From Rhodoferax mekongensis (lineage in GTDB: Bacteria; Pseudomonadota; Gammaproteobacteria; Burkholderiales; Burkholderiaceae_C), in the NCBI RefSeq assembly GCF_032191775.1, contig NZ_CP132507.1, positions 149,001 through 213,000 of the forward strand: DNA of 64,000 nucleotides, read 5' to 3'. Below are positions 35,400-44,785 of the stretch, one piece after another (positions within the stretch are counted from its first letter, which is position 1; each line of letters begins with the position of its first letter). The notes below the pieces were generated by a model, which searched no databases, was not told the DNA's origin, and saw only the letters and a list, made by a program, of their open reading frames with translations. Position numbers and translations under genes: made by a program.

Positions 35400-36311
35400 A
35401 TGCCATGGTTTGACGGTTTTAAGCAACGCGATTTCGAGGTCAACGGAGTGCACATCCACGCCCGGGTGCCTGTGGAATTGCCGGGAAACAGGCCCGCGCT
35501 GCTGCTTTTGCACGGCTTCCCGCAAACCCATGTGCTGTGGCAACGGGTGGCCCAGCAGCTGGCGCAAGATTTCTATCTGGTGATGCCGGATTTGCGTGGA
35601 TACGGCGATTCGGGCAAACCTGCCGGTCTGCCGGACCACAGCAACTACAGCAAACGCACGCTGGCCGCCGACATGGTGGCCGTGATGGATGCATTGGGCC
35701 TTGAACGGTTCGGGGTCTGCGGGCATGACCGGGGCGGGCGCGTCGCCCACCGGCTGGCGGTAGACCACCCGGAACGGGTGCAAGGCCTGTGTGTGATCGA
35801 CATCGCTCCCACATTGGACATGTATGCGGCCACCGATTTTGCTTATGCAAGTGCTTACTACCACTGGTTCCACCTGATTCAGCCCACTCCTTTGCCCGAG
35901 ACCATGATTCTGGGCGCACCCCTGCCCTACCTGCACACCAAGCTGGGCGGCTGGGGAGGCACGGGTACCACCTTCATTGAGCCGCAGGCCATGGCGGAAT
36001 ACGAGCGGTGCTTTCTGTTGCCGGGCACGGTGCACAGCATGTGCGAGGACTACCGGGCCAGCGCCAGCATGGACCTCGAACACGACCGTACCAGCAGGGA
36101 GCTTCCCGACGGGGCAGGACGCATTGCCTGCAACACCTTAGTGCTTTGGGGCGAGCGCGGTGTGGTGAACCGCCTCTTTGACCCGATGGCGCTGTGGCAG
36201 GCCCAATGCGCGGCCACGGTCAGTGGAGCGGCACTGCCCGCAGGCCACTTCATCCCCGAGGAGCTGCCGGATGAGACAGCACGCTACCTGAAGGAGTTCT
36301 TTCATGGCTGA
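35400..36311 (+). CDS. Fluoroacetate-dehalogenase-like alpha/beta hydrolase
   Basis: A 303-aa alpha/beta hydrolase. The oxyanion-hole motif LHGFPQTH is at about 37-44; the nucleophile elbow GHDRGGR puts Asp110, Arg111 and Arg114 in place; Asp134, His155, Trp156, a Tyr at 218 and the catalytic His283 (AGHF) follow. This set matches, with almost identical numbering, the catalytic and halide-pocket residues of characterised fluoroacetate dehalogenases. Epoxide hydrolases share only part of it. Its stop overlaps the SDR gene start by eight bases. Confidence 0.85.
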   Translation: MPWFDGFKQRDFEVNGVHIHARVPVELPGNRPALLLLHGFPQTHVLWQRVAQQLAQDFYLVMPDLRGYGDSGKPAGLPDHSNYSKRTLAADMVAVMDALGLERFGVCGHDRGGRVAHRLAVDHPERVQGLCVIDIAPTLDMYAATDFAYASAYYHWFHLIQPTPLPETMILGAPLPYLHTKLGGWGGTGTTFIEPQAMAEYERCFLLPGTVHSMCEDYRASASMDLEHDRTSRELPDGAGRIACNTLVLWGERGVVNRLFDPMALWQAQCAATVSGAALPAGHFIPEELPDETARYLKEFFHG

Positions 36312-37026
36312 ATGCGGCGCACTCAACAGCTTGCCAAGCGGCGGTGTCGCTATCGTGATGGGCGCCAGTGGCGGCATCGGAGCCGCGCTGGTTCGCAGCC
36401 TGGAGGCGTCCAGCCGGTTCGACGCGGTACGGTGCCTGGGGCGGAACTCAAGGCCTGCGTGGGACCTGTTGGATGAGGGCAGCATCCGCGCCTCGGCACA
36501 GGCAATTCAAGATTCCGGCATGCCCGTGCGGCTGGTGCTGGATGCCACCGGTTTTCTGCACAACGAAGTATGGGCACCGGAGAAGAGTTGGCAGCAACTG
36601 GACGCCGCCCACATGGCACACAGTTTTGCCATCAATGCGATAGGCCCTGCGTTGCTCATGAAACACTTTTTGCCACTGCTGGCGCGGGACGGAAAAAGCG
36701 TTTTCGCCACCCTGTCCGCCAAGGTAGGGAGCATTGGCGACAACCGGTTGGGCGGGTGGTACAGCTACCGCGCCAGCAAGGCCGCACTCAATCAGCTGGT
36801 GCATACCGCCGCCATCGAACTCAAGCGGCGCAACCCGCAGGCGATCTGCATTGCACTGCACCCCGGGACCGTAGACACCGGGCTCTCATCGCCATTCGCC
36901 AAATCGGGCTTGGAGGTGCGCGCTCCAGACCAGGCCGCCGTGCGCTTGCTGGATGTTCTGGAGGGATTAGCGGCGGGGGACAGCGGCGGATTTTTTAACC
37001 ATGACGGCACACCTCTGCCTTGGTGA
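36304..37026 (+). CDS. Short-chain dehydrogenase (C-factor-like SDR)
   Basis: A 240-aa SDR oxidoreductase. The nucleotide-binding GASGGIG glycine motif (about 20-26) and the YSYRASKAALN active-site Tyr-x-x-x-Lys (about 156-166) are present, with a short LHPGTVDTGL motif after. The overall shape (short coenzyme loop, no long substrate lid) is like C-factor/CsgA SDRs. It overlaps the upstream hydrolase gene, so both may act on one pathway. Confidence 0.88.
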   Translation: MAECGALNSLPSGGVAIVMGASGGIGAALVRSLEASSRFDAVRCLGRNSRPAWDLLDEGSIRASAQAIQDSGMPVRLVLDATGFLHNEVWAPEKSWQQLDAAHMAHSFAINAIGPALLMKHFLPLLARDGKSVFATLSAKVGSIGDNRLGGWYSYRASKAALNQLVHTAAIELKRRNPQAICIALHPGTVDTGLSSPFAKSGLEVRAPDQAAVRLLDVLEGLAAGDSGGFFNHDGTPLPW

Positions 37027-37121
37027 ATACATGCAAACCAAAATAGGCAACTTGCGACCGCGTAGAATTTGTCCACCTGCTTTCGGGAGGAAGCAGGACT
37101 TCAACTTCCAAAGAGAAATCC

Positions 37122-37676
37122 ATGAAAAAACTTTTGATCGCTGCCACTGCAGCCGCTGCAACTTTGGTCGCACCTCAAGCATTTGCTCAAGCCAAGAACT
37201 TTCAAGGTTTCAGCGTCACTGCCGCAGTAAATGCGAACAACAACTCTGCAGAGTTGGCAAACAAAGTGGACGCATCCCGTGGCAACGTCGGTGTTATCGC
37301 TCAATACGACTTCAGTGTCGGTAGCGCTTTTGTTGTCGGGCTGGGTGCAAGCCTTGCATTGAATGACTTTGATATTGCCTCCAATGCCAAGCTGCAAAAT
37401 GCAAACAGCGTGTTTATTGCACCCGGAGTTGCTATCAACGATCAAACTTTGATTTACGGAAAGATTGCCTCCATCACAGCCAAGGCAGACCTGAGTGGGA
37501 CTTCCGCAGATATCTCCGGTATCGGATATGGAATCGGTGCACGTTATTTCACCAACAAGAATGTTTTTTTCCAAGGTGAGTATGTCTTCAACAAATATGA
37601 CGACAAGAAAACCTCTGTAGGAACATTTAAGAACCAAACTGGTGTCCTCACCTTGGGCGTAGGCTACAAGTTCTAA
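37122..37676 (+). CDS. Small outer-membrane beta-barrel protein
   Basis: A 184-aa exported protein. The signal peptide ends near PQAFAQA (about 23), followed by alternating short beta strands and a terminal GVGYKF with the C-terminal Phe that BamA recognises. The size suggests an eight-strand OmpA/OmpW-like barrel. Third-codon GC is visibly lower than in neighbours. A hairpin (CCTGCTT/AAGCAGG, 37076-37097) sits in the 5' leader and a strong terminator follows, so it is monocistronic. Confidence 0.82.
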   Translation: MKKLLIAATAAAATLVAPQAFAQAKNFQGFSVTAAVNANNNSAELANKVDASRGNVGVIAQYDFSVGSAFVVGLGASLALNDFDIASNAKLQNANSVFIAPGVAINDQTLIYGKIASITAKADLSGTSADISGIGYGIGARYFTNKNVFFQGEYVFNKYDDKKTSVGTFKNQTGVLTLGVGYKF

Positions 37677-37694
37677 GCACGCATCGCAAATTGA

Positions 37695-37723
37695 AAAGCC
37701 CGCTTAACGCGGGCTTTCTCTTT
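37695..37723 (+). terminator. Rho-independent terminator
   Basis: AAAGCCCGC and GCGGGCTTT form a 9-bp perfect stem with a five-base loop, followed by a T-rich tail (TTTCTCTTT), directly after the beta-barrel gene and before the convergent SEC-C gene. Confidence 0.88.
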
Positions 37724-37735
37724 GGGGAAACGCCT

Positions 37736-38557
37736 TCAGGCGCCGTGACACTTTTTGTACTTCTTGCCACTCCCGCAATGGCAAGGGTCATTGCGGCCGG
37801 GCTCTGCTTCTTTGCGGATGGTCTCAACGCGCGGGCCGAAATTGCGCCACAGCTCGCGCAAGTCATACACCGCCCAAACGGCATCCGAAAAATCGTTAAT
37901 GCGGCGCTGGCTCACACTGGCGGGGCCGTTGTCATCAAACACGGCAATGGTGGGCTCATCGGTGTCATCTTCGGTGAGCGCAACGATGGACTGCAGCGAA
38001 GCGTCCAGCCATTTCTCAGCCTCCTTGTCGCGGGGCGCGGCCCATTCTTCGGGCCAGGATTCGACGGCAAACATGAATCCTAGCGCCCAGACCTGGCCGA
38101 ATGAGGGCAGGTCTTCGCCGGCCATAGCCGCGCGGTCTTCTTCCGACAAGCCGGCGACAGCGCCGCGCACATCCATCACCTCAGGGTGGTAGGCGTTCTC
38201 ATCGTCCAAGCCTTGGATCTCGACGCCGAGGCCGCGCACGATGTCATTCCAACGGCGGGTCCAGAGCTCCAGGAAGCGCGCAGCCTGGGCTGGATCGGCA
38301 AAACCACCGGCTTCGCCTGCTTCGGGAACTTCCATGTCCAACAGAACAGGGAAGTACTCCTCAGCAGCAATCGGACGGCGGCAGACCACCAGTGCGGCCA
38401 TGAAACCTTCGCAGAACTCCCACTGAGGAATTTCTTCATGGCGGGTGCGCAGGTCGTCCAGTATGCTGTCAATTTCATCAAATTCCTGGGGGGTCAAAGA
38501 CCCATCGACGTGCGCGGGCGCGTCTGTGGACGCATCGGTGGAGATATTGGTAGTCAT
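37736..38557 (-). CDS. UPF0149/YecA-like protein with C-terminal SEC-C zinc motif
   Basis: A 273-aa acidic protein. The N-terminal two-thirds is a UPF0149-type helical domain ([16 protein letters not shown] at the start, [14 protein letters not shown] at about 44-57). The C-terminus ends in [19 protein letters not shown], the SEC-C zinc-binding motif known from SecA. YecA-family proteins have been linked to SecA and nascent-chain handling. It is divergent from the GltB-like gene. Confidence 0.88.
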   Translation of the reverse strand: MTTNISTDASTDAPAHVDGSLTPQEFDEIDSILDDLRTRHEEIPQWEFCEGFMAALVVCRRPIAAEEYFPVLLDMEVPEAGEAGGFADPAQAARFLELWTRRWNDIVRGLGVEIQGLDDENAYHPEVMDVRGAVAGLSEEDRAAMAGEDLPSFGQVWALGFMFAVESWPEEWAAPRDKEAEKWLDASLQSIVALTEDDTDEPTIAVFDDNGPASVSQRRINDFSDAVWAVYDLRELWRNFGPRVETIRKEAEPGRNDPCHCGSGKKYKKCHGA

Positions 38558-38611
38558 AAGCTGTGCAAAGAGAGTGCAGGCTGGTATTGTCTCTCCGAAG
38601 GAGACTCCGCG

Positions 38612-40240
38612 ATGCTTAACACTTTGAATGCTGTCTTTCCCATCCGCTATACCGTGATGGGTTTGAGCGTTTTTGCCCTGCTGCTCAGTGTGTTCAGCCT
38701 GCTGGTGTTCGGTGCGGGCTTGGGCGTCTTCATGCTAGCGGCCATCCTGGTCGGGGTCGGGGTGTATGACCTTCGCCAGACCAAGCGCTCCATCCTGCGC
38801 AACTACCCCATCATCGGGCACCTGCGTTTCATGCTGGAGTTTGTCCGCCCAGAAATCCGGCAGTACTTCATCGAGAGCGACAACGAAGCAACACCCTTCT
38901 CCCGCTCCCAGCGCTCACTCGTCTACCAGCGGGCCAAGGGCGAGCCTGACAAACGCCCCTTCGGCACCCAACTCGATGTGCATGCCGAAGGCTATGAATG
39001 GGTCAACCATTCTGTGGCTCCGACCAAGATTGCCTTACACGATTTCCGTATCACTATCGGGGAAGGTACTGCGCAGCCTTACTCGGCCAGCGTGTTCAAC
39101 ATCTCCGCCATGAGCTTCGGCGCCTTGAGCGCCAACGCGATCCTGGCGTTAAACAAGGGCGCCAAACGCGGTAACTTTGCGCACGACACGGGCGAGGGCT
39201 CCATCTCAGCCCACCACCGGGTTCACGGGGGTGACCTCATCTGGGAGGTAGCCTCCGGTTACTTCGGCTGCCGGAATGAGGATGGCACCTTCAATGCCGA
39301 CAAGTTCGCCGCCAACGCTCGCGATCCGCAGGTCAAAATGATTGAGCTCAAGCTCAGCCAGGGCGCCAAGCCCGGGCACGGCGGCATGCTGCCGGGCCCC
39401 AAGGTAACGCCTGAAATTGCCGAAGCGCGTGGCGTGCCGGTCGGGGTGGACTGCATTTCACCAGCCTCGCACAGCGCGTTTTCCACGCCCATCGAGATGA
39501 TGCAGTTCATTGCCCGCCTGCGTGAGCTCTCGGGTGGCAAGCCCACCGGCATGAAGCTGTGCATAGGCCATCCGTGGGAGTGGTTTGCCATGGTCAAGGC
39601 GATGCTGGAAACCGGCATCACACCCGACTTCATCGTTGTGGATGGGGCCGAGGGTGGCACCGGTGCTGCCCCCCTGGAGTTCACCGACCACGTAGGCGCG
39701 CCGGTGCAGGAAGGCCTGCTGCTGGTGCACAACACCCTGCGGGGCGCGGGCCTGCGCGAACGCATCAAGGTCGGCGTTGCCGGCAAAGTGGTGAGCGCGT
39801 TTGACATCGCGCGCCTGATGGCATTGGGTGCAGATTGGTGCAACAGCGCCCGGGGATTTATGTTCGCGCTGGGGTGCATCCAGGCCCAACATTGCCACAC
39901 CGGCCATTGCCCGACCGGAGTGACCACGCAGGACCCGCTGCGTCAGCAAAGTCTGGTGGTACCCGACAAGGCGGACCGGGTCTACAACTTTCATCAACAA
40001 ACCCTGTTTGCTCTCAAAGAAATGGTGCAGGCGGTGGGGGTGCACCACCCGAATGAGATCACTGCCCACCACATCGTGCGTCGCTCTGGTGGCAATAAAG
40101 TACGCTCTCTTGCGCAATTGATCCTGACCCAGTTGCCCAGCGGAGCCTTACTCGACGGCCAGACGGCCGGGTTGCCTCTGATCTATCGCCAGACTTGGCC
40201 ACGTGCAAGCGCAGACAGTTTTGCGATGCGGTCGGATTAA
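38612..40240 (+). CDS. Membrane-anchored FMN-binding glutamate-synthase-like protein
   Basis: A 542-aa protein with two N-terminal membrane helices (about 13-31 and 33-51) followed by the FMN-binding/synthase domain of glutamate synthase large subunits. [31 protein letters not shown] and [12 protein letters not shown] are conserved. Cys422, Cys428 and Cys433 (C-x5-C-x4-C) match the 3Fe-4S ligands. It lacks the glutaminase and GXGXG domains, so it is not a complete GltB. The start is the ATG at 38612, after a GAAGGAG ribosome-binding site. Confidence 0.9.
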   Translation: MLNTLNAVFPIRYTVMGLSVFALLLSVFSLLVFGAGLGVFMLAAILVGVGVYDLRQTKRSILRNYPIIGHLRFMLEFVRPEIRQYFIESDNEATPFSRSQRSLVYQRAKGEPDKRPFGTQLDVHAEGYEWVNHSVAPTKIALHDFRITIGEGTAQPYSASVFNISAMSFGALSANAILALNKGAKRGNFAHDTGEGSISAHHRVHGGDLIWEVASGYFGCRNEDGTFNADKFAANARDPQVKMIELKLSQGAKPGHGGMLPGPKVTPEIAEARGVPVGVDCISPASHSAFSTPIEMMQFIARLRELSGGKPTGMKLCIGHPWEWFAMVKAMLETGITPDFIVVDGAEGGTGAAPLEFTDHVGAPVQEGLLLVHNTLRGAGLRERIKVGVAGKVVSAFDIARLMALGADWCNSARGFMFALGCIQAQHCHTGHCPTGVTTQDPLRQQSLVVPDKADRVYNFHQQTLFALKEMVQAVGVHHPNEITAHHIVRRSGGNKVRSLAQLILTQLPSGALLDGQTAGLPLIYRQTWPRASADSFAMRSD

Positions 40241-40279
40241 GGTGTAAAGCACTTTACCGAAGATCTTTCCCCTGACTGC

Positions 40280-43090
40280 ATGACTCCGCGATATCGCCCG
40301 CGCCGACTTCCCTCCCACATGAAGGGCTTCGTATGGTGTTGGTTGTTTGCGGCAACGTTGATCTGGACGCCTTCGCTCCATGCTGAAGGCACGCGGGTTC
40401 TGCTAATTGCCTCCTACCACCAGGGGATGGCGTGGAGTGATGCGCAGATCGAAGGGGTACGGCAAGAGCTGGCACCGTTGCAGCCCACTATAGACCTGCA
40501 GGTGGAATATCTCGATACCAAACGCACAGCCCCCAGTGAGCGGTATTACCAGCAGTTCGAAAGCCTGCTGCTCGCCAAGATGGGAGCGCTGCCGCCTGCC
40601 CTTATCCTGGCTGCCGATGACGATGGTCTGGACATGGCCTTGCGCCTCAGAGACAAGCACTTCCCCCGCGTCGCAGTGCTGTTTTCGGGGGTGGCCATCA
40701 GCCGGCGCCCTGCGTTGGCGCAGATGAACAATGTCGGTGGCGTGTTTGATGACCTCGATGTTGCAGACAGCTTGGAGCTGGTGCTCAAGCTCCGCCCCCA
40801 AACCCGCCGCCTTGTCGTGATACATGACCAGAGCCGCACCAGCCTGGCCCAGGTGGAGACCTTGCGCGAAGTGATCCGGCCGCTTGCCGGCTTGCAAGTG
40901 GAGTTTTTGACCGGCCTGAATGCAGAAACCATCCAAGCAAAGCTCGGCCTGTTGACGGCGAACGATTTGGTATTTGCACTGCCGTTCAACAAAGACGCCA
41001 GAGGCACGCGCTTCTCGCACGAGGAGACTGCGGATTTGTGGGCCCATGCGTCGAACGCGCCGGTAGCCGTGACCCGTGATGTGGCCATGCGTCCAGGCAT
41101 TCTTGGCGGCTATCTCGTTTCCGGCATCGAACAAGGACAAGCTGTTGGACGTTTGGCACAGCAACTGATGACCGGCAGTATCAGCGTGCCCTTACCCATG
41201 TCTGCGGTTCCGGGAAAAGCCACTTTCGACTTCCAACAAATGGAGCGCTGGGGCATTCCCCTGGATCGGCTGCCGGCCAATGCGGTCCTGCTCAACCGGC
41301 CCACTGACCCATGGGATGACCTGCGCCCTCACCGTGCATGGCTGCTGGCACTCTTCAGCAGTTTGCTGATCATCATCGGTTTGTTGATCTACGGGATGTA
41401 CAGCCGCAAAGCGGCCATACGGGCCATTCGTGCCAGCGAAAAGAAGTACCGCGAACTGTTCGACCACAGCCCCGACGCCATGATCGTGCGGGATGTCGCC
41501 AGTGGCCGGGTGGTGGATATCAATCCACGCTTCGAAGCCTTGTTCGGCTACACGCCCGCAGAGGCCCGTCTTCTGCAGCCCCTTGAATTGACGGCCCTCG
41601 GGGGGGAGTTCACCGAACAGGCGGTTCAGGAGCGCTTTGCCCGCGTATTGGAAACCGGCCAACAAGTCTTTGAGTGGCACCAACGGCGCAAAGATGGCAG
41701 CCAGTTCTGGTCCGAAATCTCAATGGTGCGCATGGAAATGGGGAACCGCGTTCGTACCGTGTCTACCGTCCGGGACATCAGTGACCGCAAGCAGGCAGAG
41801 CAGCGGGCCCGTGAGCTCGAACATCGCATCCGACAGATCTATGAGAACCTGCCCATCGCTGTGTTTGCGATTGATGCAGATCACCGAGTCACATTCTGGA
41901 ATCCGCAAATGACCCGGTTGACCGGAGTACCCGCAAGCGAGGTGGTGGGCACCACCGATAGTTGGCGGGGCATCTACAAGACTCCACGCCCCACCCTGGT
42001 CAATCTGCTGGTGGATGGCGCCGACCCTCTGGTACTGGCCCGACACTACCCGTCCAAGCTGCGCCCCAGCACCGACCTGCCGGGTGCACTGGAAGGCGAA
42101 GACTATTTCAGCAACCATGACGGAACCAAAGGCATGTGGGGCCGGTTTTGTGCGGCCCCCCTCAGAGATGCCGACGGCAAGATCAGCGGTGCCATTGAGA
42201 CCCTGATTGATGTCACCCAGCTCAAGCGCATCCAAACCAATTTGCAGGATCTCAATCGCGAGCTGGAAGCCCGGGTGGAGGCTCGCAATCAGGAGCTGCA
42301 ACGTGCCATGGGCCAATTGGTGCAAAGTGAAAAACTCGCAGCCTTGGGCAGCCTGGTCGCAGGCGTCGCGCACGAACTCAACACTCCGATCGGCAATGTG
42401 ATGGCGGTAGCCTCCACACTCACGGAAGAGGCCGGCGCTTTCAGCCAGAGACTGCTCTCCGGTACCGCGCGACGTTCGGAGGTCGAGAAGGGGGCACAAC
42501 GCATCGAAGAAGCCAGCCAGCTGATTGAGCGCAATGCGAGCCGTGCAGCCAAGTTGATCAATGACTTCAAGGAAGTCGCTGTGGACCAAACCAGTAGTAG
42601 GCGTCGCAGATTCCAGCTACTGGCTGTGGTGGAGGAGGTGCTGCACACCGCCAGACCCATGTTCAAGTCTCATGATCATGAGGTCCGTCTGGATATCGCC
42701 GCGGATTTGGAACTCGACAGCTACCCCGGCCCGCTAGAGCAAGTTCTGACCAATTTGCTAAGCAACTCCATCCATCACGGATTCGACGGCAAGGACAGGG
42801 GACGCATCTCCATCGAGGCGCGTCTGGAAGGAGCCATGGTGATGCTGCATTACGCAGACAACGGACGGGGCATTCCGGCATCCAACCTGCCCCATATTTT
42901 CGAGCCGTTCTACACCACCAAACTAGGTCGCGGTGGAAGCGGCTTGGGGATGTACATCGTCTACAACCTGGTCAGCAATGTAATGGGCGGGCACATTGGC
43001 ATTGAAAGCGAAGAAGGGAGCGGCACCCATATTCGGATCGCCCTACCGCAAGTGGCATCCCCTTCTCCCGGCGGATTCCAAACCTCATAG
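40280..43090 (+). CDS. Hybrid-input sensor histidine kinase (ABC-binding-like sensor, PAS, PAS, HisKA, HATPase)
   Basis: A 936-aa membrane kinase. A signal peptide (to about 35) leads into a periplasmic ABC_sub_bind-like domain (about 38-340; LIASYHQGMAWSDAQ at its start). One membrane helix (353-373) follows, then two PAS domains (about 386-510 and 515-650). A coiled-coil leads to a HisKA domain with the phospho-accepting His698 in VAGVAHELNTPIGN and a HATPase ending with DNGRGI and GLGMYI boxes. The start may alternatively be the ATG at 40319. No response regulator adjoins it, so it is an orphan kinase. Confidence 0.92.
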   Translation: MTPRYRPRRLPSHMKGFVWCWLFAATLIWTPSLHAEGTRVLLIASYHQGMAWSDAQIEGVRQELAPLQPTIDLQVEYLDTKRTAPSERYYQQFESLLLAKMGALPPALILAADDDGLDMALRLRDKHFPRVAVLFSGVAISRRPALAQMNNVGGVFDDLDVADSLELVLKLRPQTRRLVVIHDQSRTSLAQVETLREVIRPLAGLQVEFLTGLNAETIQAKLGLLTANDLVFALPFNKDARGTRFSHEETADLWAHASNAPVAVTRDVAMRPGILGGYLVSGIEQGQAVGRLAQQLMTGSISVPLPMSAVPGKATFDFQQMERWGIPLDRLPANAVLLNRPTDPWDDLRPHRAWLLALFSSLLIIIGLLIYGMYSRKAAIRAIRASEKKYRELFDHSPDAMIVRDVASGRVVDINPRFEALFGYTPAEARLLQPLELTALGGEFTEQAVQERFARVLETGQQVFEWHQRRKDGSQFWSEISMVRMEMGNRVRTVSTVRDISDRKQAEQRARELEHRIRQIYENLPIAVFAIDADHRVTFWNPQMTRLTGVPASEVVGTTDSWRGIYKTPRPTLVNLLVDGADPLVLARHYPSKLRPSTDLPGALEGEDYFSNHDGTKGMWGRFCAAPLRDADGKISGAIETLIDVTQLKRIQTNLQDLNRELEARVEARNQELQRAMGQLVQSEKLAALGSLVAGVAHELNTPIGNVMAVASTLTEEAGAFSQRLLSGTARRSEVEKGAQRIEEASQLIERNASRAAKLINDFKEVAVDQTSSRRRRFQLLAVVEEVLHTARPMFKSHDHEVRLDIAADLELDSYPGPLEQVLTNLLSNSIHHGFDGKDRGRISIEARLEGAMVMLHYADNGRGIPASNLPHIFEPFYTTKLGRGGSGLGMYIVYNLVSNVMGGHIGIESEEGSGTHIRIALPQVASPSPGGFQTS

Positions 43091-43093
43091 CTC

Positions 43094-43142
43094 GCTATTT
43101 AAAAGATAGCGGCTCGCGCAGAGGCACCGAGCGCCAGAAGGC
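43094..43142 (+). repeat. Dispersed 48-bp repeat at the 3' end of the PIN gene
   Basis: Plus-strand GCTATTTAAAAGATAGC hairpin, then GGCTCGCGCAGAGG, ending GAGCGCCAGAAGGC. It is antisense to the PIN gene and supplies its last codons and stop. Confidence 0.75.
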
Positions 43143-43518
43143 GTTTTGCCATACAAAGTACTGCGTGGTCCTTGCTCAGCACCAGGCATTGGTGGGCCAC
43201 GGCCAGGTCGATAAAGCGCTGGTCGTCCGGGTCTTTGCAAGTGACAGGGGCTTTGGGCGCGGGGTCCACGGTGTGCACCCAGGCATCACGCGCCGCCAAC
43301 ACCTCGCGTGGCTCCAGCCCATAGAAGGCCAAACGCTTGGCGATTTGGGGATAGCTCAGCACTCGTGCCAGCTCTTGGCGCATGGCATCGGTGGACAGCC
43401 ATCGGAGCTGGCCAGCCTCCAGGGCCTGACGCAGCGGCAAGGTCAAGGGGTCTTTGAACACCAAGACATCGAGCACGATGTTGGTGTCCAGCACGATGCC
43501 GGGCACCGGCTCAGTCAT
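43099..43518 (-). CDS. PIN-domain ribonuclease-like protein
   Basis: A 139-aa PIN-fold protein from MTEPVPGIVLDTNIVLD. The first acidic residue is in VLDTN (about 9-13), a middle Glu in RQELARVL and the DPDDQRFIDLA segment give the usual set of metal-binding carboxylates. This sub-family is often annotated as a VapC-like toxin, but no antitoxin ORF is adjacent. It overlaps the 3' end of the methyltransferase gene by eight bases. Its C-terminal LLALGASARAAIF comes from a dispersed repeat. Confidence 0.85.
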   Translation of the reverse strand: MTEPVPGIVLDTNIVLDVLVFKDPLTLPLRQALEAGQLRWLSTDAMRQELARVLSYPQIAKRLAFYGLEPREVLAARDAWVHTVDPAPKAPVTCKDPDDQRFIDLAVAHQCLVLSKDHAVLCMAKRLLALGASARAAIF

Positions 43519-44785
43519 GTGATTGGGAAGCAGCAGGTTTGGCGAGTCGGCCCTTGACCATGTCGAACTTGAACAGACGGCACTCCAGCGGGCCGTTCCA
43601 CATGGGCACTCGACGGGACTCTTTGAGGCGCATTTTGCTGGGCAGCTTGAGGTCGGGAGTGAGCATCCAGGCGGTCCATCCACTGTAGTTCTTTTTCCAG
43701 TGGCTGGCCAGCTGGTTGAAGAAGTCCACGCCGTCGTCCGCCTCTGCCAGCTCGCGGGCGCCGAAACGGGCACCTTCGCCCTCACCCGCCACGCCGCCTA
43801 TGCCGATACGCTCGCCGTACGGCGGGTTGATGACCATCACGCCACCACCGGTCTCGCTCACATCAATCGGGGGCATACGCTGCAAAGCATCACCGCCGCG
43901 GAATTCGATCACATCGGCCACCCCGGCGCGCTGCGCATTCCGTTCAGCAAAGTCGACCATCCGGAAAGACACATCACTGCCGTAAATCAAGGCTTTCTGG
44001 CCTGGCTCCGGCTTCACAACAGCGTCAGCAGCTTCTTTTTTCATAGCAGCCCATTCCTCGGAGCGGAAGGGCTTGTACTTCTCAAACGCAAACCGGCGCT
44101 GGGAGCCGGCTGCGATGTTGCAGGCAATCTGCGCAGCTTCAATGACAACGGTGCCGCTACCGCAGCAAGGGTCGTACAAAGGCAGTAAATCGTCGTCACC
44201 CGATGCCCAGCCGCTGGCAGCGATCATGGCGGCCGCCAGGGTTTCTTTGAGTGGCGCATCGCCCTTGTCTTCACGCCAGCCCCGCTTGAACAACGGTTCG
44301 CCGGAAGTGTCGATGTAGAGCGAGCAGGCATCGGTGGTCAGGTGGGCGTAAATGCGCACATCGGGCCATTGGGTATTCACGTCCGGCCGCACACCGCCCG
44401 CCACTTCGCGAAAGCGGTCGCACACGGCGTCCTTCACTTTGAGCGCCGCAAAGTTCAGCGAGGTGAGCGGGCTGTGCTGGGCAGTGACTTCCACCTTGAT
44501 ACTTTCGCGCGGAGTGAACCAGCGCTCCCACGCCACTTGCATGGCGGCGCGGTACAGGTCCTGCTCGCTGCGGTATTCGGTGTACGACACCAGCACCAAC
44601 ACCCGCTGGGCCAAGCGGCTGTACAGGTTGAGCAGCATCGCATGCTCAAACCCGGTGCGCACGGCCACGCCCCCGCGCTGCTTGGTGATGCAGCCGGGTG
44701 GTAAGCCGGTGATCTGCAAAATCTCCGGCGCCAGATATTCCTCCACGCCGGCGGCGCAGGGGAGAAAGAGAGTCAATTGGTTCAT
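43511..44785 (-). CDS. THUMP-domain class I methyltransferase (RlmL-like, 23S rRNA m2G)
   Basis: A 424-aa RNA methyltransferase from MNQLTLFLPCAAG. An N-terminal ferredoxin-like/THUMP region (about 1-165) precedes a Rossmann domain with YDPCCGSGTVVIEA (SAM binding, about 216-229) and NPPYGER (catalytic motif IV, about 326-332). It corresponds to the RlmL half of E. coli RlmKL; the RlmK half is absent. The start overlaps the rpoN stop as ATGA. Confidence 0.9.
   Translation of the reverse strand: MNQLTLFLPCAAGVEEYLAPEILQITGLPPGCITKQRGGVAVRTGFEHAMLLNLYSRLAQRVLVLVSYTEYRSEQDLYRAAMQVAWERWFTPRESIKVEVTAQHSPLTSLNFAALKVKDAVCDRFREVAGGVRPDVNTQWPDVRIYAHLTTDACSLYIDTSGEPLFKRGWREDKGDAPLKETLAAAMIAASGWASGDDDLLPLYDPCCGSGTVVIEAAQIACNIAAGSQRRFAFEKYKPFRSEEWAAMKKEAADAVVKPEPGQKALIYGSDVSFRMVDFAERNAQRAGVADVIEFRGGDALQRMPPIDVSETGGGVMVINPPYGERIGIGGVAGEGEGARFGARELAEADDGVDFFNQLASHWKKNYSGWTAWMLTPDLKLPSKMRLKESRRVPMWNGPLECRLFKFDMVKGRLAKPAASQSHD

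Noticed and set aside
43099..43518. Complete toxin-antitoxin pair
   Set aside because: The PIN gene overlaps a methyltransferase gene upstream and faces a histidine kinase gene downstream; there is no small antitoxin ORF.
44031..44065. Further copy of the 48-bp repeat inside the RlmL-like gene
   Set aside because: Only CATAGCAGCC matches; the second core and the GGCGC end are absent.
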